Shown: piece by piece, positions 24,975-34,227 of the stretch
How positions within the stretch are numbered: the stretch's first letter is position 1
How the letters are laid out: each line of letters begins with the position of its first letter
NCBI RefSeq assembly: GCF_039540405.1
Contig: NZ_BAABEY010000036.1
Span: forward strand, 248,001 to 312,000
Length of the DNA stretch: 64,000 bases
Direction of reading: 5' to 3'
Source: Ravibacter arvi
Lineage (GTDB): Bacteria; Bacteroidota; Bacteroidia; Cytophagales; Spirosomataceae
The notes under the pieces: model-generated
What the model saw: only the letters and a program-made list of their open reading frames with translations
Told to the model about the DNA's origin: nothing
Databases searched by the model: none
Position numbers and translations under genes: made by a program

Positions 24975-25577
24975 GTGATTAATCATTCGGTGAACAGGTC
25001 TGTACCGGGCGTGTGGGATGCGTTCCGTAAGGGAAGCCGTTCGGCTTTTCAGGAAATATACGAGCATCACGTACACCAGCTCCTGAAATACGGGAGAAAG
25101 ATCGCCGCTGATCCCGACCTGATCGAAGATACAGTCCACGATTTATTCCTGGAGCTGTGGCGGTCGCGGGAAAAGCTGGCGGACGTCGGGGAGGGACAGC
25201 TGAAATTCTATCTTTTCAGGGCGCTTCGGAACCGGTTATATACGGTACTTAAAAGAGAAGAAACGAATAAGACGGGGGAGAGCCTCCTCGATTACCAGGA
25301 CCACCTCCAGGCCGAAGACCCCTTTGAAACCATCCTGATAGAGGACCAGGCACGAAACGAACTTTTAAGATCGCTGCAAACCAATCTCAAAACACTGAGC
25401 GCACGTCAGCAACAGGCGATATACCTCCGGTTTTATGAACACTTCAGCAACGAAGAGATCGCGCAGCTGATGGGAGTGAATTACCATTCGGCATGCCGCT
25501 TTATTTACGATGGCCTGAAATGCCTCAAAGAAGTGGTGCGCATTTTGGGCCTTTTTCTAATGCTGGCAGAATTTTAA
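24975..25577 (+). CDS. ECF RNA polymerase sigma factor
   Basis: The 200-residue product is a sigma-70 family member of the ECF type. Region 2 spans about residues 18-85 (AFQEIYEHHVHQLLKYG, DLIEDTVHDLFLELWRSRE). Region 4 spans about 130-185 (LSARQQQAIYLRFYEHFSNEEIAQLMGVNYHSA). I keep the GTG 24975; another in-frame GTG at 24990 is possible. The FecR-type anti-sigma gene follows after 21 bases. Such sigma factors in Bacteroidota activate the adjacent SusC/SusD genes after a signal relayed by the SusC STN domain. Confidence 0.92.
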   Translation: MINHSVNRSVPGVWDAFRKGSRSAFQEIYEHHVHQLLKYGRKIAADPDLIEDTVHDLFLELWRSREKLADVGEGQLKFYLFRALRNRLYTVLKREETNKTGESLLDYQDHLQAEDPFETILIEDQARNELLRSLQTNLKTLSARQQQAIYLRFYEHFSNEEIAQLMGVNYHSACRFIYDGLKCLKEVVRILGLFLMLAEF

Positions 25578-25598
25578 GAAGCACAACGATTACATCCG

Positions 25599-26657
25599 AT
25601 GGATTATTACCAATACAAAGCCGAGGACTTTGCTTCGGAGGATTACTTCAAGAATTGGGTAAATGCGCCCGATCCGGAAAGTGACCGGTTCTGGAGTGAT
25701 TTCCTGAAAGAATTTCCGGAGAAGTACTACGATTTTCATGAAGGCCGGAGGCTGGTCGAAAGCTTGTCGGCGGTGTACGAATCTTCCGCAGGAACGGAAG
25801 AAGGCAGCGCCAGAATCTGGGAACGTTTGGACAGGGCGATCAATGAGCCGCCTTTCTACCAGTTGATCCGCCGCTTTTATCCGTGGCTGGCAGCAGCCTG
25901 CCTGCTTATGGCACTGGGGTGTTTCGCCTATTTTTACCAGGGAGCGCAACAGAGGTCCGGCACTCCCGTGAATGCAGTAGCCGCCACGGGAACTACCTAT
26001 GACAACCCGGGAAATGCCACCCGCCTGGTAAGGTTGCCGGACGGCTCCGAAGTTTCTATCGACAGCGGCAGCCGGCTTGAATACCGTGAAATCGACGGCG
26101 TACGCGCCGCAACCCTGCATGGCGGAGCCTTTTTTAAAGTAGTACGTCAGGCGGGGAAAACATTTGAAGTAAGTGCGGGCGGCGTAAAAACAACCGTATT
26201 GGGGACTTCTTTCCGGATTCGGGCTTATGACAAGGATCAGAACGTAACGGTAGAAGTCAGGAGCGGAAAAGTCCGGGTGTCGCATGAGCGGGATGAACTA
26301 CAAAAAGGAAATTCTATTGTGCTGGCCCCCAACCAGAAGGCGGTTTTTTCGAAAGAGTCCCAGTCGTTCCGGAAAGACGTGGCGGATCCAGATTCAATGT
26401 TTCCCGAAGGGACGGAAGTCAGAAACGCGATCTACATTTTTGACGATGCGCCCGTAGAAAAGGTTTTTGAAGCCATAGAAAGCCAGTATGACGTAGAGAT
26501 TATCTACGACCGAACCCTTATGAAAGACTGTAGACTAAAAATTAACCTTGAAGATGAATCACTTAACAGAAAGCTGGACGTAATCAGTCTCGCACTAGGA
26601 ATTGCCTATGAGAAAAACGGAAGAAAAATAGTATTCGAAAAGAGGGGCTGCCAATAA
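25599..26657 (+). CDS. FecR-type anti-sigma factor
   Basis: The 352-residue product has a cytoplasmic N-terminal part that should hold the sigma factor, one membrane helix near residues 96-113 (LAAACLLMALGCFAYF), a periplasmic FecR domain (about 140-240; TVLGTSFRIRAY is the hallmark) and a C-terminal DUF4974 region (about 282-350, with PVEKVFEAIESQYDVEIIYD). It transmits the ligand signal from the SusC STN domain to the sigma factor. The operon order sigma-FecR-SusC-SusD is standard. Confidence 0.93.
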   Translation: MDYYQYKAEDFASEDYFKNWVNAPDPESDRFWSDFLKEFPEKYYDFHEGRRLVESLSAVYESSAGTEEGSARIWERLDRAINEPPFYQLIRRFYPWLAAACLLMALGCFAYFYQGAQQRSGTPVNAVAATGTTYDNPGNATRLVRLPDGSEVSIDSGSRLEYREIDGVRAATLHGGAFFKVVRQAGKTFEVSAGGVKTTVLGTSFRIRAYDKDQNVTVEVRSGKVRVSHERDELQKGNSIVLAPNQKAVFSKESQSFRKDVADPDSMFPEGTEVRNAIYIFDDAPVEKVFEAIESQYDVEIIYDRTLMKDCRLKINLEDESLNRKLDVISLALGIAYEKNGRKIVFEKRGCQ

Positions 26658-26659
26658 AA

Positions 26660-26691
26660 GCCACCGAATGTGTTCCAGCACATTCAGTGGC
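26660..26691 (+). promoter_or_regulatory. Hairpin after the fecR stop codon
   Basis: Arms 26660-26672 and 26679-26691 match at 12 of 13 positions around a 6-base loop, two bases after the stop codon. There is no T-run, so it may be a message stabiliser or attenuator between fecR and susC rather than a full terminator. Confidence 0.55.
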
Positions 26692-26720
26692 AGGTCTCCC
26701 CTGGTTTGTCTGACACCGTA

Positions 26721-26746
26721 TACCGGCAGAAATGCCGGTAAAGGAG
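26721..26746 (+). promoter_or_regulatory. GAAA-tetraloop hairpin next to the susC ribosome-binding site
   Basis: TACCGGCA (26721-26728), GAAA, and TGCCGGTA (26733-26740) form a perfect 8-bp stem with a GNRA tetraloop. The Shine-Dalgarno AAGGAG (26741-26746) touches the stem end, six bases before the ATG at 26753. A clear Shine-Dalgarno is unusual in this window and decides that start. Confidence 0.75.
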
Positions 26747-26752
26747 ATGTTT

Positions 26753-29700
26753 ATGTCAAAAAATTTAACACAACATGTGAAACTAATGAAAAAACCATTA
26801 CGACTAACCCCTATCATTTACCAAATGATACGACTGTCCTTTATCCATTGCCTGATCGCGGTTATATTTTCGGGGTTGAGCCTGGCGACACCGGCTGTTA
26901 GCCAGGGGTTGCTTACCAAAAAACTAAGCCTTGACGTAAAGAATACTGAAGCGCGGAAAGTGCTGCAACTAATAGAAGCCCAGACCGAGGCCAAATTTGC
27001 CTATCGCCCGAAACTGCTTTCGGGAAGTCAGAAAATGAGCCTCCACCTGGTCGACCGGTCGCTTGGCGAAGTGCTCGACATCCTGACCCGGAACCTGAAG
27101 TTGCAATACAACGTATTGGGAGACCAGATTATCCTGAGTCCCGCGCCGGTCCCGCAGAGCCAACCCAGTGCGATCCTCAGGTTCCCGACCGTGCCGGAAT
27201 CAGCCGGGGAACGTCTGGTAAAGGGAAAGGTTACCGACGAAAAAGGCGAGGCCCTGCCAGGTGTGAACATACTGCTGAAGGGGACGCAGAACGGTACGAT
27301 TTCGGACCAAGACGGACTGTATAGTATTTCGGTGCCGGACAATTCAGGCCTGCTCGTTTTTTCGTTTGTAGGCTATAAAAGCCAGGAAGTTGGTGTCGGG
27401 CCGCTGCAGTCGTCGTTGGATATTGTTTTGAAAGCCGATGCCAAATCACTGGAAGAGGTGGTGGTGGTAGGCTATGGCACCGTTCGCAGGGAGGAGTTGA
27501 CGAGCGCGGTCGTGAGTGTCAGCTCAGATGAATTTATCACCGGCGCCTTCAATAATCCCATCCAGATGATCGACGGCAAGGTGGCCGGCCTGACCATGGG
27601 TACGGCAGCTGCGGCGGATCCTAATTCAGGATCGTCGCTTCAGCTCCGGGGTGTGGCTTCGGTGAATGCCGGGACCGGTCCGCTGGTCGTGGTGGATGGC
27701 GTGCCGGGACGGGACCTGGCTTCGATCCCGCAGGATGAAATTGAGAATATTACCATACTAAAAGATGGTGCATCGGCTGCTATCTACGGGGCCAGAGGCG
27801 CCAACGGTGTTATTCTCGTTACCACCAAGAAGGGAAAAGAAGGCGAATCGAGCGTTTCCTACGAGACCTACCTCACCTCCAATTACGTAGCGAAAAAGCC
27901 CGAGGTACTATCTGCCCGGGAATATGTGGAACGCGGCCGGTCTAATCTTTACGATCCCTCCCAGGCCGACCACCTCCCCTATTCCAATAATTTCTACGAT
28001 TTGCTCCTTCGAGACCAATCATTCGGAAATTACCATCACCTGGCGATCGAGAGCGGTTCCCGAAGCTCCAATTACAGGCTGTCAATGAACTACCGGGATA
28101 TGAACGGTATTGACATTATTTCAAAACGGAAGGAATATGGCGCCCGTCTTAACTATAATTATACCATCCGCAACAAAGTGAGTGTTTACGGAAATGTGTA
28201 TGCCAGCAAAAACAAACAGGATGTGACGGACTACATGGCATTCCGCCAGGCGATAAAAGCGCAGCCTACCGAGCCGCTGTACAACCCCGAAGACCCTTCA
28301 AAATATTATATTTTCAGTGGACACGACTACTACAATCCGGTTGCGCTGCTGAGAACCAGTACCAACCGGAAGGAATTCCTGAACCTGAGCGGTGATCTGA
28401 ACATCCGCTGGGACCTTACCGACTATCTCTCAACCAACCTGATGGTGGCGGAAAATATGGTGGAGGGTTCGGGATATGGTTATAAGAACAGCAACTCGCA
28501 TGTGTCGAGAGATAACCTGTACACGGGAATGGCATCGCGTGACCAAAGCCGTTCGGACAGCAGGATACTGGAATGGACGGGGAACTATAATTTGGCCCGG
28601 GAAGCGCATAACCTGCAATTGCTTGCCGGTTACAGCTATCAAAAGTTTCTCAGTGAAGGATTCAGCGCCTGGAATGCCAATTTCCCTTCCGACGCGCTCC
28701 TTTGGAACAATCTGGGCGGCGGAACCTGGCATAGTCTGTCGAAAGGACTGGTAGGACCTTCGTCATACAAGTCAACCAATACGCTGATCGCTTTTTTCGG
28801 CCGGGCCAACTACTCCTACCAGGGCAGGTACCTGCTGACGGCTTCGCTCCGCCGGGAAGGTTCAAGTAAGTTCGGGATTAACAACAAATGGGGGAATTTC
28901 CCGGCAATTTCAGGCGCCTGGATAATGTCCAGGGAGAAGTTCTTTAATGTTCCGGCAGTTAATTCCCTGAAATTGCGGGCCAGCTACGGTGTGACCGGTA
29001 GAGAGAATATTAACCCGCTGCTTTCCCTGTCTACTTACAGCGCCAACTCTTTTTATAATATGGAGGGAGGTTGGCTGCGTACCTGGGGGCCGTCGGGCAA
29101 CCCCAACCCCAATCTGAAATGGGAGGTAGGCTACAATACCAATTTCGGAGCAGATGTAACCCTGTTTAACCAGAGGCTTACCGTCTCGCTTGACTACTTT
29201 ATCCGGAAGACGAAAGACCTCTTGTTCTATACGCCGGTTCCCATGCCGCCGAACTTGTACGGAAACACATGGAGCAATGTGGGCTCCATCAACAACAAAG
29301 GGATAGAGCTCGTGCTTGATGCACAATTGGTCAACAAAAGCGATTTTGGCTGGACGACCAACCTTGTAGGTAGCTATGGGAAAAGCAGGATGATGAAAAT
29401 TGCCGGAAGCGCCTCCGCTTCCAAGTTCATGGATCTCTATACCCTGCCTTCTCCGGGTAATCCGGGGCCTATCGTCCGCCTCGAAGAGGGCCAGGAAATC
29501 GGGAGCTTTTATATGTACAAGCACGCCGGCGTTGATGACAACGGTAACCTGATGGTATACAATAAAGAAAATGAGGCGATTATCGCGTCGGCCAAGAAAG
29601 AGGCAGACAAACGTTATGTAGGCAATGGCATTCCGGACTACATTTTTTCGTGGACCAATAATTTCCGCTACAAGCGTTTTGACCTTTCGCTTTTCTTTAA

Positions 29701-30082
29701 AGGCGCGCTTAAATACGACGTGTATAACCTGCATGAAATGTATTACGGGCTGATCAATGCGCCCGGGAACGTACTGACGGTTGCCTACGGAAAGAATGCG
29801 CACATCAAGTCGGAGAAAGAAGCCAGTTCCTACTTCCTGGAAAAAGGAGACTACCTGAACCTGAGAAATGTATCGCTCGGATACCGTTTCTCCCTGGGTA
29901 AACAGACTTTCCTGCGGCAGTTGCGGGCGAACCTGAACGCTACCAACCTGTTTACCCTTACGAAATTCAGCGGGCTGGACATCACGCAACTCGAAGTGAA
30001 CGGGCTTACACCGGGCATCCAGACGATGGATTTTTACCCGACCACCCGTTCGGTTACTCTTTCTGTTCAATTGACATTTTAA
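26753..30082 (+). CDS. SusC/RagA TonB-linked outer-membrane transporter with STN domain
   Basis: The product has about 1109 residues. After the signal segment comes an STN/secretin-type domain (about 55-130, LSLDVKNTEARKVLQLIEAQ), used to talk to FecR. Next is a carboxypeptidase-regulatory-like domain (VKGKVTDEKGEALPGVNILL), the SusC signature EEVVVVGYGT, a plug domain with VVDGVPGRDL and AAIYGARGANGVILVTTKKG, and the barrel. It imports a large ligand together with the SusD lipoprotein. The start at 26753 is chosen by the Shine-Dalgarno; ATGs at 26732 and 26747 are too close to it. Confidence 0.95.
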   Translation: MSKNLTQHVKLMKKPLRLTPIIYQMIRLSFIHCLIAVIFSGLSLATPAVSQGLLTKKLSLDVKNTEARKVLQLIEAQTEAKFAYRPKLLSGSQKMSLHLVDRSLGEVLDILTRNLKLQYNVLGDQIILSPAPVPQSQPSAILRFPTVPESAGERLVKGKVTDEKGEALPGVNILLKGTQNGTISDQDGLYSISVPDNSGLLVFSFVGYKSQEVGVGPLQSSLDIVLKADAKSLEEVVVVGYGTVRREELTSAVVSVSSDEFITGAFNNPIQMIDGKVAGLTMGTAAAADPNSGSSLQLRGVASVNAGTGPLVVVDGVPGRDLASIPQDEIENITILKDGASAAIYGARGANGVILVTTKKGKEGESSVSYETYLTSNYVAKKPEVLSAREYVERGRSNLYDPSQADHLPYSNNFYDLLLRDQSFGNYHHLAIESGSRSSNYRLSMNYRDMNGIDIISKRKEYGARLNYNYTIRNKVSVYGNVYASKNKQDVTDYMAFRQAIKAQPTEPLYNPEDPSKYYIFSGHDYYNPVALLRTSTNRKEFLNLSGDLNIRWDLTDYLSTNLMVAENMVEGSGYGYKNSNSHVSRDNLYTGMASRDQSRSDSRILEWTGNYNLAREAHNLQLLAGYSYQKFLSEGFSAWNANFPSDALLWNNLGGGTWHSLSKGLVGPSSYKSTNTLIAFFGRANYSYQGRYLLTASLRREGSSKFGINNKWGNFPAISGAWIMSREKFFNVPAVNSLKLRASYGVTGRENINPLLSLSTYSANSFYNMEGGWLRTWGPSGNPNPNLKWEVGYNTNFGADVTLFNQRLTVSLDYFIRKTKDLLFYTPVPMPPNLYGNTWSNVGSINNKGIELVLDAQLVNKSDFGWTTNLVGSYGKSRMMKIAGSASASKFMDLYTLPSPGNPGPIVRLEEGQEIGSFYMYKHAGVDDNGNLMVYNKENEAIIASAKKEADKRYVGNGIPDYIFSWTNNFRYKRFDLSLFFKGALKYDVYNLHEMYYGLINAPGNVLTVAYGKNAHIKSEKEASSYFLEKGDYLNLRNVSLGYRFSLGKQTFLRQLRANLNATNLFTLTKFSGLDITQLEVNGLTPGIQTMDFYPTTRSVTLSVQLTF

Positions 30083-30094
30083 AAGGTGCACGTC

Positions 30095-31786
30095 ATGAAG
30101 TTGAGAAATATATTAGTGTGCATGCTGTTGGTTACGGCAAACAGCTGCACTGACCTTTCTGAAGATATGTATGACCGCGTGGGGTCGGGCAACTTCGTTC
30201 AGAAAAAAGACAACCTGATGCAGGTGATAGGAAGCGTGTATGCCAAGGCGCATAATACCACCCTGATTTCATGGTTTTTCCCGCAGGAGCTTACCGCCGA
30301 CCAGATCCTGACGCCGACGCGGGGCATTCATGGCTATAATGCCGGTGAGTACCTCAGGCTGAACCAGCACAACTGGTCCAATCTTGACCGGGGAGCGACT
30401 ATGGCCTGGACGGAAAACTACCAGCTGATCGGCTTTGCCAATCATGTGCTGGCCGAACTTCCGGGTACAGATTATACAAAGCTCGGGCTGACCGATGCCG
30501 ACAAAAAGCGGCACATGGCCGAGATTCGCACGTTAAGGGCTTACGGGTACTGGCACCTGCTTGAAATTTACGGTGAAGTCCCCATCGTGACCTCCGTCGA
30601 GGAGCCGGTGAAGGCCAAAAATACCGACCAGGAAGTTTTTGATTTTGTTGTGAAAGAACTGAATGAAACGCTTCCCGATCTGCCCCTCAAATCGGAGACG
30701 GCGCCGCCGCAAGGGCTTTATCGCGTTACTAAGGCATTCAATCGTTTCCTGCTCATGCGTTTGCTGTTTAACAGCGAAGCCTATATCCGGAAACCGATGT
30801 ATGACGAAACGCGTAAACTGGCCGATGAAATAGTAAGCGGTGTTTACGGTCAATACGCGCTCGACAATACCTGGAACGGCCCTTTCACACACAACAACGC
30901 CAATTCCGGAGAGTTGATCTTCGCTTTCCCTATTGAAAAGGGACAACGCGACGAAAAAGGATGGTGGTTCGGTGGTTTTCATCATTACCAAAGCCACCTG
31001 ACTTTCGGCTCGTCGTATGGCGGGGCCGGATGGAACGGCTGGGGCCTGGCGCCTTCCATTACTGCAAAGGGGGAGAAGCTCAACTACAAGCTGGGGATGC
31101 CGTTTTCGCGTTACCATGCGAAAGATTTGCGTAAGAAACCCTGGAATTACCTGGGTAACGGGAACTTTGAAGGCATGTTTTTACAGGGGCTTCAGCTCGC
31201 GTTCAACAAAAAAGATACGATCCGGGGCGTGGAAGAGTATAAGGGGCGTCCATTGGTGCTAGTAGATTATGTGGCCAGGACCTCAGAAGGCGATGCCGCG
31301 TCAGGAAGTATGTTGAAAGGAGAAGAAAATACAGGGATTCGGCCGGTGAAGGTATGCCCGGTCTTCCCGGATGTGGAAAGCCAGTTTGAGGCCCAGGCCG
31401 ATCAGCCCGAAATGAGGTTGGCAGAGGTTTATCTGACACTGGCGGAGTGCGAGCTCCGGTTGGGGAATAAGGAGCGTGCTGCCGACCTGATCAATACGCT
31501 GATCAAGCGCAACTACGCGGCTGCCGATTGGGGAAATGCCGCTCTGGCGCTGCCCGTAACTGCCGCCGGGCTGGATGCCGGCGGCTACCGTATGCTGGAA
31601 GAATGGGGTAAGGAGTTTATCATGGAAGGACGGCGCAGGACCGACCTGATCCGTTGGAATAAATACACCACCGACCTGTGGTTTGACCACAATGAACCCT
31701 CTGCAGCTTTCAGAAACCGGATGCCTATCCCGTTCTTCGCGATGAACGCCAATCCACTGCTTATACAAACTAACGGATATAACTAA
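30095..31786 (+). CDS. SusD/RagB nutrient-binding outer-membrane lipoprotein
   Basis: The 563-residue product has a lipoprotein signal (NILVCMLLVTANSC) and the SusD fold: an N-terminal TPR-like helical part (RTLRAYGYWHLLEIYGEVPIV is the family's hallmark) and a C-terminal RagB/SusD part with LAEVYLTLAECELRLGN and EWGKEFIMEGRRRTDLIRW. It caps the SusC barrel and binds the incoming glycan or peptide. The gene starts 12 bases after susC; ATG 30095 is preferred over GTG 30086 because AAAAGG precedes it at good spacing. Confidence 0.95.
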   Translation: MKLRNILVCMLLVTANSCTDLSEDMYDRVGSGNFVQKKDNLMQVIGSVYAKAHNTTLISWFFPQELTADQILTPTRGIHGYNAGEYLRLNQHNWSNLDRGATMAWTENYQLIGFANHVLAELPGTDYTKLGLTDADKKRHMAEIRTLRAYGYWHLLEIYGEVPIVTSVEEPVKAKNTDQEVFDFVVKELNETLPDLPLKSETAPPQGLYRVTKAFNRFLLMRLLFNSEAYIRKPMYDETRKLADEIVSGVYGQYALDNTWNGPFTHNNANSGELIFAFPIEKGQRDEKGWWFGGFHHYQSHLTFGSSYGGAGWNGWGLAPSITAKGEKLNYKLGMPFSRYHAKDLRKKPWNYLGNGNFEGMFLQGLQLAFNKKDTIRGVEEYKGRPLVLVDYVARTSEGDAASGSMLKGEENTGIRPVKVCPVFPDVESQFEAQADQPEMRLAEVYLTLAECELRLGNKERAADLINTLIKRNYAAADWGNAALALPVTAAGLDAGGYRMLEEWGKEFIMEGRRRTDLIRWNKYTTDLWFDHNEPSAAFRNRMPIPFFAMNANPLLIQTNGYN

Positions 31787-31789
31787 ATA

Positions 31790-31848
31790 GCGGTGAGGTA
31801 TGAGGCATAAGGTGCTAGCCCTCATACCTGATACCTTACCGCTCAACC
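31790..31848. repeat. GAGGTAT-type palindromic repeat between susD and the oxidoreductase gene
   Basis: The element starts GCGGTGAGGTATGAGG four bases after the susD stop and ends with its complement (CCTTACCGCTC) about 12 bases before the next start. Same family as 3464-3524. Confidence 0.82.
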
Positions 31849-31859
31849 TTTAAGTCAAA

Positions 31860-33245
31860 ATGAAATACAATTCGAAACGTCGTAATTTTCTTAAAAATCT
31901 TGGAGGAGCAGCAGTGGCAGCTGCCATTGCACCCAACGCTTACGGGAACAGTAATGCCACTAACATCATAGAAAACCGGCCGCGGCTCCCTTTTTCCGCC
32001 AATGACAAGATCCGGGTTGGCCTGGTGGGTACCGGCGGGATGGGAATCGGCGATATGCAGACGGCCCTCATGGTAGATGGTATTGAAATAGCGGGCGCCT
32101 GCGACCTGTATGACGGCCGCCTGAAGCGTGCCCGCGAATTATGGGGAAAGGACCTCTTCGTCACCCGCGACTACCGGGAACTGTTGCAGCGCAAGGACAT
32201 TGACGTGATTATCAACGCGACGGTAGACCACTGGCACTCAAAGATCTCAATTGATTCTCTCGCAGCAGGCAAACATGTCTACAGCGAAAAACCCATGGTG
32301 AAACATGTGGAAGAAGGGCACGCGCTGATCGCAGCCCAGGAGAAGTACAAGAAGGTGTTCCAGGTAGGCAGTCAGTTTGTGAGCTCTATTATACACGCCA
32401 AGGCGAAGGAGCTTATTAAAGCCGGCGAAATAGGTGAAGTGAATTTTGCCGAGGTACAGATCGACCGGCACAGCGCAATCGGGGCCTGGCAGTATACACT
32501 CCCGCTGGATGCCAATCCGCAAGCCGTAGATTGGGATACCTATATTCAACCCACGAAGAAGAAACTGCCTTTTAACGCCGACCAATTTTTCAGATGGCGC
32601 AATTATCAGGAATTTGGTACGGGCGCAGCCGGCGATTTGTACGTTCATATGTTGTCTATGCTACATTTCGTACTGGATTCAAAAGGGCCGAACCGGGTGA
32701 TGTCAACCGGCGGGCTCCGCTATTGGAAAGACGGCCGGGATGTGCCGGATATTCACGTAGGGCTTTTTGACTACGCGAAATCTGCGGCCCATGGTCCGTT
32801 TAACTTGTCTCTCAGGACCAACCTGGTCAGCGGCGGCGGGGAAAATTACCTCTTTCGAATAGCCGGTACCGAAGGCGATATCTCCATAGGCTGGGACAAC
32901 CTGGTGCTGCGCAGGACACCGTTCCCGAAAGCGCCCGGCTTGTCTATCGGAAGCTTCGACACCGAAATGCAGGACCGTATCAAGAAAGCCTACAGTGAGA
33001 AATACCCCACAAAATTTGAGATGACCGCCCCGGCCGAGCAGGTCTTCAAAACGCCGAAGGATTACAAAGGCGACCGGTACGAGCACTTTGTCAATTTCTT
33101 TGACTCCATCCGGCACAACAAGCCTGTGGTAGAGGACGCCGTATTCGGCTTGAGAGCCTGCGGGCCTACTGTTGCCGGTAATATCAGTTATTATGAGAAC
33201 AGGATCGTGGAATGGGATCCTGAGAAAATGGTGATTAAAAAATGA
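31860..33245 (+). CDS. Gfo/Idh/MocA family oxidoreductase, Tat-exported (second copy)
   Basis: The 461-residue product has a Tat-type signal (SKRRNFLKNLGGAAVAAAIA). The Rossmann fold has IRVGLVGTGGMGIGD, and the EKP motif is in VYSEKPMVKH. NATVDHWHSKISIDSL corresponds to NATPDHWHAPGTI of the copy at 5691. It should oxidise a glycoside in the periplasm, with the DUF1080 protein downstream as partner. Position after SusC/SusD suggests that the ligand of this transporter is the source of its substrate. Confidence 0.88.
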   Translation: MKYNSKRRNFLKNLGGAAVAAAIAPNAYGNSNATNIIENRPRLPFSANDKIRVGLVGTGGMGIGDMQTALMVDGIEIAGACDLYDGRLKRARELWGKDLFVTRDYRELLQRKDIDVIINATVDHWHSKISIDSLAAGKHVYSEKPMVKHVEEGHALIAAQEKYKKVFQVGSQFVSSIIHAKAKELIKAGEIGEVNFAEVQIDRHSAIGAWQYTLPLDANPQAVDWDTYIQPTKKKLPFNADQFFRWRNYQEFGTGAAGDLYVHMLSMLHFVLDSKGPNRVMSTGGLRYWKDGRDVPDIHVGLFDYAKSAAHGPFNLSLRTNLVSGGGENYLFRIAGTEGDISIGWDNLVLRRTPFPKAPGLSIGSFDTEMQDRIKKAYSEKYPTKFEMTAPAEQVFKTPKDYKGDRYEHFVNFFDSIRHNKPVVEDAVFGLRACGPTVAGNISYYENRIVEWDPEKMVIKK

Positions 33246-33252
33246 TAATTTA

Positions 33253-33319
33253 GCGGTGAGGTGTGAGCCGTGGGGTATGAGGGGCTGGCTTATACCTCAC
33301 TCCTCATGGCTCATACCCA
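33253..33319. repeat. GAGGTGT-type palindromic repeat between the oxidoreductase and DUF1080 genes
   Basis: It begins GCGGTGAGGTGTGAG eight bases after the stop codon and ends GGCTCATACCC, 29 bases before the next start. Family of 3464-3524. Confidence 0.82.
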
Positions 33320-33347
33320 ACAGCTACAAACCTTTTAATACAAAAGA

Positions 33348-34052
33348 ATGAAATGGATTAACGCAGTTTTCCTGGCCGGCCTGGTAACAGCCGGATATGC
33401 CGGAGGAAAAAAAGAGGGGGAAAAACACAATGTCCTGACAAAAAAGGAGGCAAAAGCCGGGTGGGTTTTGCTTTTTGACGGCAAAACGACGAATGGCTGG
33501 CATAACTACCTGAAAAAGGGTGTTAGCGGTTGGATGGTCATGAATGGTGAACTGATGACCGAAGGCCGGAGCGGCGACATTGTTACTGACGCCGAGTTCG
33601 GAAATTTTGAAATTACTGTCGACTGGAAAATTAAAGAGAAGGGGAACAGCGGAATTTTTTATTACATCGTTGAGGATCCGGCGAACAAGCGCATGTACGA
33701 GTCCGGACCGGAATTCCAGATTATTGACAACAAAAATTATCCGCAAAAGCTTGAGCCCAACCAGGTGACCGGTTCGGCTTCAGATGTGTTGCCACCTTCT
33801 GGTGACTATACCAAACCGGTAGGCGAATGGAACTCTACCCGTATCATCGTGAAAAACGGCAAAGCGGAACACTGGCTGAACGGGAAGAAAATTCTTTCTT
33901 ATGACCTGGAGTCGGATGCCTGGAAAGAGGCGGTGAAAAAGAGCAAATTCGCTCCCCTTAACTATACAAAGACCCGAAGCGGGAGAATTGGCCTCCAGGA
34001 TCATGGTAACTTTGTCGCTTACCGGAATGTTAAGTTGAGGAAGCTGGATTAG
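33348..34052 (+). CDS. DUF1080 family secreted protein (second copy)
   Basis: The 234-residue product has a signal peptide (INAVFLAGLVTAGYAGG) and one DUF1080 domain: WVLLFDGKTTNGWHNY, NGELMTEG, KGNSGIFYYIVED, SGPEFQIIDN, and GRIGLQDHGNFVAYRNVKLRKL. The aromatic and acidic motif EFQIIDN is better preserved here than in the copy at 4816. Likely acts on 3-keto-glycosides made by the oxidoreductase upstream. It closes the sigma-FecR-SusCD operon; a terminator follows. Confidence 0.88.
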   Translation: MKWINAVFLAGLVTAGYAGGKKEGEKHNVLTKKEAKAGWVLLFDGKTTNGWHNYLKKGVSGWMVMNGELMTEGRSGDIVTDAEFGNFEITVDWKIKEKGNSGIFYYIVEDPANKRMYESGPEFQIIDNKNYPQKLEPNQVTGSASDVLPPSGDYTKPVGEWNSTRIIVKNGKAEHWLNGKKILSYDLESDAWKEAVKKSKFAPLNYTKTRSGRIGLQDHGNFVAYRNVKLRKLD

Positions 34053-34075
34053 CCGGCAGTTTTACAATAAAAGCC

Positions 34076-34123
34076 AAAAAGGGTATGGGGAAGTGGTCAG
34101 GCCGCTTTTTCATACCCTTTTCC
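34076..34123 (+). terminator. Terminator of the SusC/SusD operon
   Basis: Arms 34077-34087 and 34111-34121 (AAAAGGGTATG with CATACCCTTTT) enclose a smaller GC-rich part. The T-rich right arm gives the tail. Confidence 0.72.
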
Positions 34124-34172
34124 TTAAAATTGCTTATCAGGAGAAAATTTAGCAATTATTGTTTTACATTAA

Positions 34173-34200
34173 ATATTTATCATATTTGTATAGTAAATAT
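34173..34200. promoter_or_regulatory. A/T-rich inverted repeat upstream of DUF2975/XRE pair
   Basis: ATATTTA (34173-34179) and TAAATAT (34194-34200) are 7-bp arms 14 bases apart, 27 bases before the DUF2975 start. It overlaps the likely promoter and could be an operator for the XRE regulator encoded downstream. The A/T content makes chance likely. Confidence 0.3.
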
Positions 34201-34227
34201 ATGTTGAACAATTAAAATTGAATTTCT

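Noticed and set aside
26660..26691. Full terminator after fecR
   Set aside because: No T-run follows the stem, and the sigma-FecR-SusC order suggests read-through.
28910..30091. 393-codon minus-strand frame inside susC
   Set aside because: Antisense shadow of a confident SusC gene, no domain.
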